A stretch of DNA of 64,000 nt from Mucilaginibacter cryoferens. Lineage in GTDB: Bacteria; Bacteroidota; Bacteroidia; Sphingobacteriales; Sphingobacteriaceae. The DNA lies in the NCBI RefSeq assembly GCF_014205845.1, contig NZ_JACHCR010000003.1, positions 248,001 through 312,000 on the forward strand. The letters run 5' to 3'. The first letter of the stretch is position 1. Each line of letters opens with the position of its first letter. The position numbers and the translations under genes are program-made. Below, one piece after another: positions 17,012 to 24,910 of this stretch. The notes beneath the pieces are model-generated. The model ran no database searches and was not told where the DNA came from. It saw nothing but the letters and a program-made list of their open reading frames with translations.

Positions 17012-17392
17012 TTAGGCGCCAACTACTGCTTTGTAATCATCGGCAGACAAAAGGCCATCAATTTCGGCCAGGTCGGCAATAGCAACCTTCACCATCCAGC
17101 CTTCGCCATATGGATCAGAGTTTACCAGGTCGGGCTGGTTATTAAGGGCCGGGTTAAACTCTGTTACAGTTCCGGTAACTGGCATAAACAAGTCTGATAC
17201 TGTTTTTACAGCTTCCACTGTACCAAAAACGTCGTCTTTGGCAATTTCTTTCCCTATGGATGCAATATCTACATAAACAATATCACCCAGTTCGCCTTGT
17301 GCAAATTCGGTGATGCCTATAGTAGCTTCATTGCCTTCAACTTTTATCCACTCGTGGTCTTTAGTGTACTTTAATTCAGCGGGGAAATTCAT
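17012..17392 (-). CDS. gcvH: Glycine cleavage system H protein
   Basis: A 126-residue lipoyl carrier that shuttles the aminomethyl group between the P, T and L proteins of glycine cleavage. [20 protein letters not shown] opens the domain; the lipoylation site is the Lys in [23 protein letters not shown] closes it. It is first in a gcvH, vanZ, small-lipoprotein operon with a promoter at 17413-17442. The other gcv genes are not in the window. Confidence 0.95.
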   Translation of the reverse strand: MNFPAELKYTKDHEWIKVEGNEATIGITEFAQGELGDIVYVDIASIGKEIAKDDVFGTVEAVKTVSDLFMPVTGTVTEFNPALNNQPDLVNSDPYGEGWMVKVAIADLAEIDGLLSADDYKAVVGA

Positions 17393-17412
17393 GTCGTTAA
17401 ATTTTATGTGTC

Positions 17413-17442
17413 CAAAAATAATAAAAATTAGGCTATAGCAAT
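17413..17442 (-). promoter_or_regulatory. Promoter of the gcvH operon
   Basis: TATTTTTG (17413-17420, minus strand) matches the TAnnTTTG -7 box exactly. ATTG at 17439-17442 gives three of four bases of the -33 box with 18 bases between. The start site would be near 17406, about 14 bases before the ATG. Confidence 0.6.
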
Positions 17443-17584
17443 AATTAAAGATTTATTGTGCGAATAAAGCGCAGAAGACCGCCGCGAAAGGACAATAAGG
17501 TGCCGTTCATCTACCTTTTATACTCCTGCAAAAACATAATAACAACAGGAAAATCGCTTTTAAACACCAATTAAGACCTTAACC

Positions 17585-17613
17585 ATAGCGATGGGTTTGA
17601 AACCCATCGCTAT
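17585..17613. repeat. Perfect 29-bp palindrome in a 610-bp gap
   Basis: ATAGCGATGGGTTT and its exact complement flank a single G. No T run follows, so it is not a plain terminator. The rest of the 17393-18003 gap shows no gene: it holds the gcvH promoter on the left and presumably the sigma-factor promoter on the right. Confidence 0.85.
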
Positions 17614-18003
17614 TTGCCAATATTTAAGCTAATACTCGTTTGAGGGGCTATATCGCCTAAACGCGATTTCCTTGTAAATAGCACGCAGTAACAATCAAAA
17701 TTGCAGGTTATTAAAGCAACCCACAAAAGCGTAGCTATTAATGATGGCGGCTATTTTAAGCGACAAAAACCAGGTAGACTTCGAATTAATTATTAGGTAA
17801 CGATCTTTTAAAGTGCTTCAACATCATTCTGAATTTTAAAAACGATTACCTGCACTTAAAACCCAATAAGCTAACTGGGATAAAATATCGGAGCGATTCA
17901 TCGTATTTATACTAACATTTCCGTTCCTTATGGGTTTTAAATGGTGCGTAATGGCCGGTTAATTTCCTAAAGCGGTTTAAAAAATTTATTTTGCACCTTT
18001 TTA

Positions 18004-18576
18004 ATGACCAATTTTATTAAACCAGGAAAAACAGACACATCAACTGATGAAGAACTGCTTAACGTGTACCGTAAAAACGGCGATGTTGCAGTGTTAGGAA
18101 CCTTATATGAAAGATATATGGCCCTCACCTATGGCGTTTGTTTAAAATATCTGAAAGATGAAGATTTGGCCAAAGATGCTGTAATGGCCATATTTGAAGA
18201 GTTGATAACCAAAGTTAAACAACATAATATTAACATTTTCAGAAGCTGGCTTTATGTATTGGCGCGTAACTATTGCCTGATGCAGTTAAGGGCCGGCAAA
18301 AAGCTGGATATAGTTAATTTAGATGACGTTATGGAATTTACCCCATTGCTGCATCCTGAAGATAATAACCGCGAAGAAGCATACAAAGCTTTGGAGCAAT
18401 GCATTGATAAATTAGCCGGTGCGCAAAAACAAAGCATCGATTTATTTTATTTAAAAGAAAAGTGCTACAAAGAAATAGCCGAGATAACCAACTTTAGTCT
18501 TAACGAAGTAAAAAGTTATATACAAAACGGCAAACGCAATCTTAAAATTTGCCTGGAGAAGAACAGTGAGTACTAA
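18004..18576 (+). CDS. ECF-type RNA polymerase sigma factor
   Basis: A 190-residue sigma-70 family protein. Region 2 covers about residues 15-95 (EELLNVYRKNGDVAVLGTLY, KYLKDEDLAKDAVMAIFEEL, FRSWLYVLARNYCLMQLRAG). Region 4 is near 135-185 (AQKQSIDLFYLKEKCYKEIA, SLNEVKSYIQNGKRNLK) and forms the -35-binding helix-turn-helix. Its last 11 bases overlap the start of the next gene, the usual layout of a sigma factor with its membrane-bound regulator. The target regulon is unknown. Confidence 0.88.
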   Translation: MTNFIKPGKTDTSTDEELLNVYRKNGDVAVLGTLYERYMALTYGVCLKYLKDEDLAKDAVMAIFEELITKVKQHNINIFRSWLYVLARNYCLMQLRAGKKLDIVNLDDVMEFTPLLHPEDNNREEAYKALEQCIDKLAGAQKQSIDLFYLKEKCYKEIAEITNFSLNEVKSYIQNGKRNLKICLEKNSEY

Positions 18577-19888
18577 AAAGGCCGACATATTGCAAGTAAG
18601 GAAGTACCTTAATGGGGAACTTGATGCCAAAGCTATGCACCGCCTTGAGCTCGAAGCTCTGGACGATCCCTTTTTGATGGATGCACTTGAAGGGTTTGAA
18701 ACTGCCCCCAAACACCAGGAGGCAAACCTTAATGAACTGTCCGGCAAACTACAACAACGCGTTGAACCTAAAAAAGCACGGGTTATAGCGTGGCGAACAT
18801 GGGCTATAGCCGCATCGGTTATTTTGGTATTAACTATAGGTGGCCTGTGGTTAAAGAAAACACCGCCCGCAACTTTAGAAAAGAACACGGTGGCTGCCCT
18901 CAAAATAGATAAACCCACGGTTACGTTAAAGGATACGGTGGCTGCAAACACCCCTGCGATTAATCAGCCCCCTTTATTGGCGGCTAATACTAAAGCAAAA
19001 TCAGCCGTTATAAAACCGGGGGCAAGATCTGTTTATCAGCAGGAAATTTCTTCGGCAGATAAAAGTACAGCGGCGGTGCAACCAACAACTGCGGCCATTG
19101 TAAATCCAACTACGCCGAGCGATGATGATTTGAAAGAAACGCCATCTGTAAGTGAGATAGTGGCATCTACCTACACCGAGAACCGCAAAGAAAAAGCCAG
19201 CAACGACAGCCTTGCCATATTGGCTAAAAAAGCACATGATAAGGCCGCGTTATTAACCGAATCTAAATTAAAAGGCAAAGTTGATGGCCTAACCGTTATA
19301 ACCTCAAAAGATGCAAAAACACAATTTGGATACAGTATTATTAATGGCGTAATTGTTGGCAAAAATGATGGCGCACCTGTTATTGGCGCAGCCATTCGCA
19401 TAGAGGGTAGTAATAAAAGCACGGTTACAGATGTTAACGGTTACTTTTCGATGCCGGCAACAGCCAGTAAACAAACGTTAGATATTGCTTCCATCGGCTT
19501 TTTACCAAAACAGATAAGTGTAAAAAGCGGCGACAGCCTTAAAGTGGAGCTTAACCCTACCGATAATTCGCTTAGTGAGGTAGTAGCTGTTGGTTATGGC
19601 GTAAAAAAAGCAAACGCTGGCGCTCATCCGCAAGGCGATATGGCGGCCTTTAAAAAGTACCTGCAAGCCAACGCCGTTTTACCCGACAATTCCATTACAG
19701 GCACTGCAATAGTAACATTTACAGTTAACGCCGATGGCTCGCTCAGCGATATCAGCATTAAAAAAAGCCTCTCCCCGGCCGCCGATCAAAAGGCTATCGA
19801 CCTGATAAAAGCCGGCCCAACCTGGGTAGGCAATACCAATGGCAAGCCCGAGCAGGTGACGGTGAAAGTGAAGTTTGTAAAGAAATAG
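18566..19888 (+). CDS. Anti-sigma-like membrane protein fused to CarboxypepD_reg and TonB domains
   Basis: A 440-residue mosaic starting at a GTG that overlaps the sigma gene. Residues 1-76 are a cytoplasmic, acidic/helical head (VRKYLNGELDAKAMHRLELE) like the anti-sigma heads of this phylum. One helix spans about 78-96 (WAIAASVILVLTIGGLWL). A Thr/Ala/Lys-rich periplasmic linker reaches residue 250. Residues about 255-332 form a CarboxypepD_reg beta domain (GVIVGKNDGAPVIGAAIRIE). NSLSEVVAVGYG (about 334-345) closely resembles the segment before the plug of SusC receptors. The tail (about 362-440) is a TonB_C domain (AIVTFTVNADGSLSDISIKK). It may link envelope state to the sigma factor or energise a receptor; both are inference. 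Confidence 0.75.
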   Translation: MSTKKADILQVRKYLNGELDAKAMHRLELEALDDPFLMDALEGFETAPKHQEANLNELSGKLQQRVEPKKARVIAWRTWAIAASVILVLTIGGLWLKKTPPATLEKNTVAALKIDKPTVTLKDTVAANTPAINQPPLLAANTKAKSAVIKPGARSVYQQEISSADKSTAAVQPTTAAIVNPTTPSDDDLKETPSVSEIVASTYTENRKEKASNDSLAILAKKAHDKAALLTESKLKGKVDGLTVITSKDAKTQFGYSIINGVIVGKNDGAPVIGAAIRIEGSNKSTVTDVNGYFSMPATASKQTLDIASIGFLPKQISVKSGDSLKVELNPTDNSLSEVVAVGYGVKKANAGAHPQGDMAAFKKYLQANAVLPDNSITGTAIVTFTVNADGSLSDISIKKSLSPAADQKAIDLIKAGPTWVGNTNGKPEQVTVKVKFVKK

Positions 19889-20011
19889 AATCAAGGGGTT
19901 AGCCTCGGGAATCAGTAACCGTTACAAGGAGAATTAAAATTATTCAGAATTTGCTATGCTAAGTGGTAAAACCCGTAGATTATGAAAGGGATCATGACAA
20001 TCCTAAAAAAT

Positions 20012-20105
20012 TTGTCATGCTGAGGCACGAAGCATCTATTCGCAGACTATACAGGGTGAATACGCATGATGGAGAATAGATTCTTCACTACGTTCAGAAT
20101 GACAA
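20012..20105. repeat. 94-bp palindromic element (copy A)
   Basis: Starts TTGTCATGCTGAGGCACGAA and ends with its near complement (CACTACGTTCAGAATGACAA), with AGCATCTATTCG/GAATAGATTCTT inside and the central word ACTATACAG. Two more copies are at 39447-39534 and 39549-39638. It resembles the widespread GTCATTCTGAGC-type bacterial palindromes. Confidence 0.85.
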
Positions 20106-20133
20106 AAGGGAGTGTTTTAAAACGTCGTTCCCC

Positions 20134-20502
20134 CTAAAGATAATCTGCCAAACATTCTTTCAGTATCTCAATCAGCTCCGGATCATTAAACTGGTAGTTA
20201 TCTTCAATATTAAGCACAACTAATTGTTTACCGGCAAGGTTAAAGCGCTCTTTTAGCAATTCTTTATGCCGGCGTTCCATAGCAAATATGATGTCGGCCC
20301 GGTCTATCATTTTTTGATTTACGCGGATGCGGGCCTTATCGCCGGTGCCCGCCGAATAAGCAGTATGATAAGGGTGATTTTTATACAACAATTCGGCAGT
20401 TGGGCTACGCCATTGATTTTTACTACAGATGAAAAGGAGACAGGCCAAAGATGTGTTATTATAATTAATTGGTAAACACCTGCGAGATTCTGTAAACAAC
20501 AC
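20134..20502 (-). CDS. Low-molecular-weight phosphatase-like protein
   Basis: A short protein with a C-x(5)-R-S motif, LLFICSKNQWRSPTAELLY (Cys26, Arg32), like low-molecular-weight tyrosine phosphatases. It is only about 100-120 residues long, shorter than the usual 150, and the C-terminal acid of the family (DPD) appears only as NDPELIEIL. The ATG at 20502 overlaps the upstream gene by 38 bases. A TTG at 20448 would start the protein right before the motif, as in relatives, so the start is uncertain. Substrate is unknown; an arsenate reductase-like function is less likely. Confidence 0.65.
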   Translation of the reverse strand: MLFTESRRCLPINYNNTSLACLLFICSKNQWRSPTAELLYKNHPYHTAYSAGTGDKARIRVNQKMIDRADIIFAMERRHKELLKERFNLAGKQLVVLNIEDNYQFNDPELIEILKECLADYL

Positions 20503-21127
20503 ATATCACGGTAACAGCAATGGCTATGTATAAGATCCATTTTCCTTGCTGCCGGTCGTTTTCATTAAAGGAATATACGCGCTCACCATTGGGCAAAGTT
20601 TTTTTGGAGGTAGCCAGGTACCAGCCTGTAAATATACCCAACACGCCTCCCATCAAGGCAAAAATATAACCTATTACTATCCAACCGCTTTGTGATGGTT
20701 CTGGCGCTTTTAGTTCTTCCAGCCGCTCATTTTTGAGGTCGGTGAGCACCTTCTCATTTACGGTAATACCACGTTCGACTAGTATTTTACGTGCAAGCAG
20801 GTAGTCAAACGGGCTCCATTCATCAGCTTTGGCTAATACATCAGTAAGCTCGGCATCGGTAAAGCTGTATAAATAATGCTCCTTATCTGCATTATTTACA
20901 TTTTCAAGCTCGTTTTCATTCAGTAAATCGTTTACCGTTTCAAAATCTCCGGCATTTATTTTTACCGAATATTGCTTGGTAAATTCATTACTTCTGAAAC
21001 CCGGGTCAAATACCGTTGCACTCTCTTCTATAGTGTAGGTAATACCATTTTTATCCAATACATCTGTTAAGGCATTGGCAAGGGCAACGTCATCAAAACG
21101 TCTAAATAAAATTAATGGAGACTCCAT
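20465..21127 (-). CDS. DUF2007-like membrane protein
   Basis: A 220-residue protein. The N-terminal 75 residues (ILFRRFDDVALANALTDVLD, GITYTIEESA, YSVKINAGDFETVNDLL) look like the ferredoxin-like DUF2007 putative signal-transducing domain. A helical middle (SPFDYLLARKILVERGI) follows, and two C-terminal helices (WIVIGYIFALMGGVLGIFTG; WILYIAIAVTVICVVYRI) anchor it in the inner membrane. It overlaps the phosphatase-like gene downstream, suggesting a shared transcript. Function is unknown. Confidence 0.6.
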   Translation of the reverse strand: MESPLILFRRFDDVALANALTDVLDKNGITYTIEESATVFDPGFRSNEFTKQYSVKINAGDFETVNDLLNENELENVNNADKEHYLYSFTDAELTDVLAKADEWSPFDYLLARKILVERGITVNEKVLTDLKNERLEELKAPEPSQSGWIVIGYIFALMGGVLGIFTGWYLATSKKTLPNGERVYSFNENDRQQGKWILYIAIAVTVICVVYRISQVFTN

Positions 21128-21153
21128 ATAAGGGTTTTAGGTTAACAGATAGA

Positions 21154-21660
21154 TCAGAAGCCGTTTTTGGGTATCCAGGCCTGGCTTTTTATAAGCCATT
21201 TGCCACTTACAAACCTAAATACAAAGGAGAATGCCCCTTCCTCGTTAAATGGATCGCCGTTAACTATGCCGGTGTACTCCACGGGCACAACCAGGTAGGC
21301 CACCTCATCGGTTTGCTGAAAGATCTTTATTTTTTTAACAATAACGGTAAAGTCTTTGATCTTAAATTCTTTTACCGCCTTTTCAACGGAGTTAACCCAT
21401 TGCACACCCGCCAGCAGTCCGTTCCATGAGTAAGGAGCCTGCTCGTCGGTAACAACGGCATTGGGGGCATACATATCGGTAACCTTATCAATATCAAAAG
21501 TATATGATGCTTTTAACACCCTGTTTACCGTTTGCAAAACCTCGGGATTAAGCTTTTTCACAGTATCGGCAAAGCCTAAACCTGCGGCAACGGTTTTTTG
21601 CCCTGTTATTACAATCAATAACAGCGATGCACAAACCATTGTTAATATGCTCCTTTTCAT
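21154..21660 (-). CDS. Secreted NTF2-like protein
   Basis: A 168-residue protein with a signal peptide (MKRSILTMVCASLLLIVITG). The mature part has the cone-shaped NTF2/SnoaL pattern: YTFDIDKVTDMYAPNAVVTD, a central VEKAVKEFKIKDFTVIVKKI and the paired strands EVAYLVVPVEY and FSFVFRFVSGKWLIKSQAWI. Binding pocket ligands cannot be read from sequence. It is 26 bases upstream of the DUF2007-like gene on the same strand. Confidence 0.7.
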   Translation of the reverse strand: MKRSILTMVCASLLLIVITGQKTVAAGLGFADTVKKLNPEVLQTVNRVLKASYTFDIDKVTDMYAPNAVVTDEQAPYSWNGLLAGVQWVNSVEKAVKEFKIKDFTVIVKKIKIFQQTDEVAYLVVPVEYTGIVNGDPFNEEGAFSFVFRFVSGKWLIKSQAWIPKNGF

Positions 21661-21763
21661 GATATCTCGTTCCTATAGTACATTCTCTTAATCATTGGGC
21701 TTATAAAGTTAAGCATCAATAACCAATAAAAGTTTACATACGGCTTTAAATATCTTATTACCA

Positions 21764-23071
21764 TTACTTCCCCTTGGCCGCCATATAATCCAACGTTAAG
21801 TTACACAAAGCTTTTACACCTAAAGTAAAACCACTTTCATCAATATAAAAATCGGGTGTATGGTGCGATGGCGCTGTAAGCGGGTCTTGCCCCTTTGGCA
21901 TGCCGCCTAAAAAGATAAACAAGCCCGGTACCTTTTCCTGGTAAAAGCTAAAGTCTTCGGCACCGGTTACAGGCGGGCGCAGCAGCACATTTTCGGCGCC
22001 GGCGGTTTTTTGCAGACTGGGCAACATTTGCTGCGTTAGTTTTGGATCGTTAAAAGTAACAGGATAGTGGCTACTGTACGGAATTTTCACCTCGGCGGTA
22101 GCGCCTTGCGCTTCGGCGGTTTTAATAGCAATTTGAGTAACACGGTCAACCAGCAGTTTTTCGTCGGCAGCGGTAAATGAGCGCAGGGTGCCCAACATTT
22201 CTACCCGCTCGGGAATAATATTAGAGCGGTTACCGCCCTTTATGGCACCAATAGTTACTACCGCCGGATTTTCGGTTACATTAATATTACGGCTTACTAT
22301 GGTTTGCAAATTGTTCACAATTTCGGCAGCTACCACAATAGGGTCAACACTCGACCAGGGGTAAGCTCCATGGGCCGATTTCCCTTTTACAATAATCTGC
22401 ATATCGTTTACTCCGGCCATAGTACCTCCCGGCCTATAGGTAATTTTACCAACTTCGGTTTGCGAATTAATGTGCAGACCAAAAACAACATCTACCTTAG
22501 GATTTTCCAGCACGCCTTCTTTCACCATCTCTTCGGCCCCCCCCTTTTGGCCGGGCTCTACGCCTTCTTCGGCCGGTTGAAATATAAATTTAACGGTGCC
22601 GTGCAGTTCGCTTTTCATGCCCGACAGTACCTGCGCCACGGCCATCAAAATAGCCATGTGCGAATCGTGCCCGCAGGCATGCATCACACCAACTTCCTGC
22701 CCGTTATAGGTTGTTTTTACTTTTGATGCAAACGGAACCGGGGTACGCTCCACAACGGGTAATCCATCCATATCGGCACGTAAAGCAACTACAGGGCCGG
22801 GCTTACCGCCTTTTAAAATACCAACTACCCCGGTAGTGGCTACCCCTGTTTGTACTTCTATCCCTAATGATTGCAGATGTTTGGCAATAATTGCAGATGT
22901 GCGTACCTCGTGATTACCTAACTCCGGGTGTTCATGAAAATCCCGTCGCCAGGCTATAACCTGGTCTTTCAGCGCCTCGGCCTTATTACTTATTTGTGTT
23001 TTCTGGGCTGTATTTTGTGCAAATGCCTGTACCCCAAACAATAAAAAAAACAGAACGGCGCGTGTTCTCAT
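21764..23071 (-). CDS. Exported M20 amidohydrolase
   Basis: A zinc-dependent amidohydrolase of the hippurate/IAA-amino acid hydrolase group, 435 residues from the preferred start at 23071, where MRTRAVLFFLLFGVQAFAQ is a signal peptide. The frame extends 23 codons upstream. Metal ligands sit in VMHACGHDSHMAIL, PAEEGVEPGQKGGAEEM (Glu-Glu), the His of GLHINSQTEVG and the C-terminal ITGAEDFSFY-type segment (VTGAEDFSFYQ). The dimerisation domain (VKGKSAHGAYPWSSVDPI) is complete. It probably deacylates N-acyl amino acids or peptides in the periplasm. Confidence 0.87.
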   Translation of the reverse strand: MRTRAVLFFLLFGVQAFAQNTAQKTQISNKAEALKDQVIAWRRDFHEHPELGNHEVRTSAIIAKHLQSLGIEVQTGVATTGVVGILKGGKPGPVVALRADMDGLPVVERTPVPFASKVKTTYNGQEVGVMHACGHDSHMAILMAVAQVLSGMKSELHGTVKFIFQPAEEGVEPGQKGGAEEMVKEGVLENPKVDVVFGLHINSQTEVGKITYRPGGTMAGVNDMQIIVKGKSAHGAYPWSSVDPIVVAAEIVNNLQTIVSRNINVTENPAVVTIGAIKGGNRSNIIPERVEMLGTLRSFTAADEKLLVDRVTQIAIKTAEAQGATAEVKIPYSSHYPVTFNDPKLTQQMLPSLQKTAGAENVLLRPPVTGAEDFSFYQEKVPGLFIFLGGMPKGQDPLTAPSHHTPDFYIDESGFTLGVKALCNLTLDYMAAKGK

Positions 23072-23163
23072 ATATAACTTTTTTTGAACAGTTAATATAG
23101 CAACAAAAATCCATATCTGACAGCTGCCATGTAAGGCCATATTTCAATCGCTTGCCTGGGCGT

Positions 23164-23625
23164 TTATTTGAAGTCGATGAGATCTATATCAAATACCAGT
23201 ACCGAATTTGCCGGTATCTGGCCAGCCCCATCCGCTCCATAGCCAAGCTTTGAAGGAACAAAAAGCCGGATATTACCACCTTTTTTAACATGCGGAATAC
23301 CCGTTTGCCATGCTTCTATTAATCTCCCAAGCGGGCTGTTGAAACCATTAGCCGAATCGAAAGGTGCACCATTGATCAATTTACCACGATAATTTACCGT
23401 AACCGTTGAAGTTGGGGTTGGATAAGCCCCCGTACCCTGTTTAACCACCTGGTAGTACAAGCCCGATGAATCTTTAACCGCCTTTATAATAGGGTTATTG
23501 GAAAGATATACCCTGATAATAGAGTCGTCTATCCTGGCCTGCTTTACCGCATCAACAGGTGTACCACTGGAGCAGGATGCAAAAGCGATGGAGGCTATAA
23601 ATAACAGCAATACTAAATTTTTCAT
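23164..23625 (-). CDS. FKBP-type peptidyl-prolyl isomerase lipoprotein (copy 3 in the row)
   Basis: A 153-residue lipoprotein (lipobox Cys18) with a short N-terminal region (DDSIIRVYLSNNP) and one FKBP domain. The usual pocket residues remain: the Tyr of VTVNYRGKL, FDS in APFDSANG, the Trp of LIEAWQTGIP, the Tyr of KLGYGADGAG and the Phe-Asp of VLVFDIDL. Of the three paralogues here it is closest to the canonical FKBP. It should isomerise X-Pro bonds at the cell envelope. Confidence 0.88.
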   Translation of the reverse strand: MKNLVLLLFIASIAFASCSSGTPVDAVKQARIDDSIIRVYLSNNPIIKAVKDSSGLYYQVVKQGTGAYPTPTSTVTVNYRGKLINGAPFDSANGFNSPLGRLIEAWQTGIPHVKKGGNIRLFVPSKLGYGADGAGQIPANSVLVFDIDLIDFK

Positions 23626-23706
23626 TGGGCTAATAAATTTGAGGGGAATATACCAAAAATAGAAGCCCAGGATAATTACCCAGGCTTCTATTTCTAATTT
23701 TTCAAC

Positions 23707-24189
23707 TTAAACTCCCGCCGGGCCAAACGTTACATCAAATATCAACACAGAGTTTGCCGGTATTTTGGCTGATGAAGTTGTGCCATAGCCATATAGCGAT
23801 GGTATAAGCATTAACACTCTTGAGCCCATCCGTACATGTGGCAATACGATGCGCCAACCCGAAATCAGGTTACCCAAATAGTTGGTGTAACTTGTACTCG
23901 AATCAAATGTGCTTCCGTCTAGCAAAGTGCCGGTATAAGAAGCTGTAATTGCTGTAGCGTCTGTAGGATATCCCCCTGTACCTGTAGCAATTACCTCGTA
24001 GTAAACCCCCAACGTATCTTTTACATTAGTAATTTCGGGGTGCGCGGTTAAATATGTTTTAATAGAGGCATCGTCAATAGCCGCTTGCTTTATAGCATTA
24101 TTTACAGTAGTGTTATCGCTGCTTTTAGAACAAGATGCCAACGAAAAAATGGCTAATGGGAATAGAATAAGAAATAGAATTTTTTTCAT
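23707..24189 (-). CDS. FKBP-type peptidyl-prolyl isomerase lipoprotein (copy 2)
   Basis: A 160-residue lipoprotein (MKKILFLILFPLAIFSLAS then Cys20). The same layout as its neighbours: a leader with AAIDDASIKTYLTAHPEI, then an FKBP domain with ASYTGTLLDGSTFDSS, SGWRIVLPHVRMGS, LYGYGTTSSAKIPAN and VLIFDVTF. The domain is somewhat divergent but the pocket residues are kept. It lies 81 bp upstream of the 23164 copy and 183 bp downstream of the third. Confidence 0.86.
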   Translation of the reverse strand: MKKILFLILFPLAIFSLASCSKSSDNTTVNNAIKQAAIDDASIKTYLTAHPEITNVKDTLGVYYEVIATGTGGYPTDATAITASYTGTLLDGSTFDSSTSYTNYLGNLISGWRIVLPHVRMGSRVLMLIPSLYGYGTTSSAKIPANSVLIFDVTFGPAGV

Positions 24190-24372
24190 TTTTAATAAGA
24201 TCAGTTAACATTAATAGGGTTAAGTACACCAAACGTTGCAAACTGTGAAAGCTTATTTAGGCAGCCATTTTGATTTTGGCAAAATATGAAAGCCTAAATA
24301 TACACTCAAGCCAACTATTATAGCAAGCCCGAATGCATTTTTAACAATAATTATTAAACCGATGGCAGGCGG

Positions 24373-24849
24373 TTAGTTGGTTGCCCCACTCAAACTCACC
24401 GAAAATATCAGCACCGAATTTGGGGGAATAGTTCCGGCCTGCACATTACCATAGGCATAACGGGATGGGGTAATTATAAGCATTTGCCCACCAACCTTAA
24501 GGTAAGGTAAAACAATTTGCCACGCCGGTATAAGATTACCTAAAGGGTATACTAAACTATTGCTCGAATCAAACAGCGTGCCGTTGGTTAATTTACCGGT
24601 ATAGGCCGCTGTTATTGTACTTGTTAAAAGAGGGTTGCTACCGGTGCCTTGTGTAATTATCTGGTAGTAAACACCAGAGGTATCTTTTACAGCGTGAATT
24701 TCGGTATGGGCAGCGAGGTATGTTTTGATGGTTGCATCATCAGTAGCAGCTTGCTTTGCAGCATCATAGGGCACAACATTGTTATTTGATTTAACACACG
24801 AAGAAAGAATTGCTACAGGTAGCAATAAAAGCAGTAGGATTTTTTTCAT
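24373..24849 (-). CDS. FKBP-type peptidyl-prolyl isomerase lipoprotein (copy 1)
   Basis: A 158-residue lipoprotein (Cys18) with ATDDATIKTYLAAHTEIHAV then an FKBP domain (AAYTGKLTNGTLFDSS, PAWQIVLPYLKVGGQ, RYAYGNVQAGTIPPN). In the last strand the usual Phe-Asp is Phe-Ser (VLIFSVSL), and YAYG replaces YGYG, so the pocket is altered and activity may be reduced. It is the first of three tandem paralogues and follows aspS by 61 bp on the same strand. Confidence 0.84.
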   Translation of the reverse strand: MKKILLLLLLPVAILSSCVKSNNNVVPYDAAKQAATDDATIKTYLAAHTEIHAVKDTSGVYYQIITQGTGSNPLLTSTITAAYTGKLTNGTLFDSSNSLVYPLGNLIPAWQIVLPYLKVGGQMLIITPSRYAYGNVQAGTIPPNSVLIFSVSLSGATN

Positions 24850-24910
24850 TTCTTTATAGATCAGTTTAACCCCAATACGGCTAAACTATAATAAACGCTA
24901 CAACAAAAAT

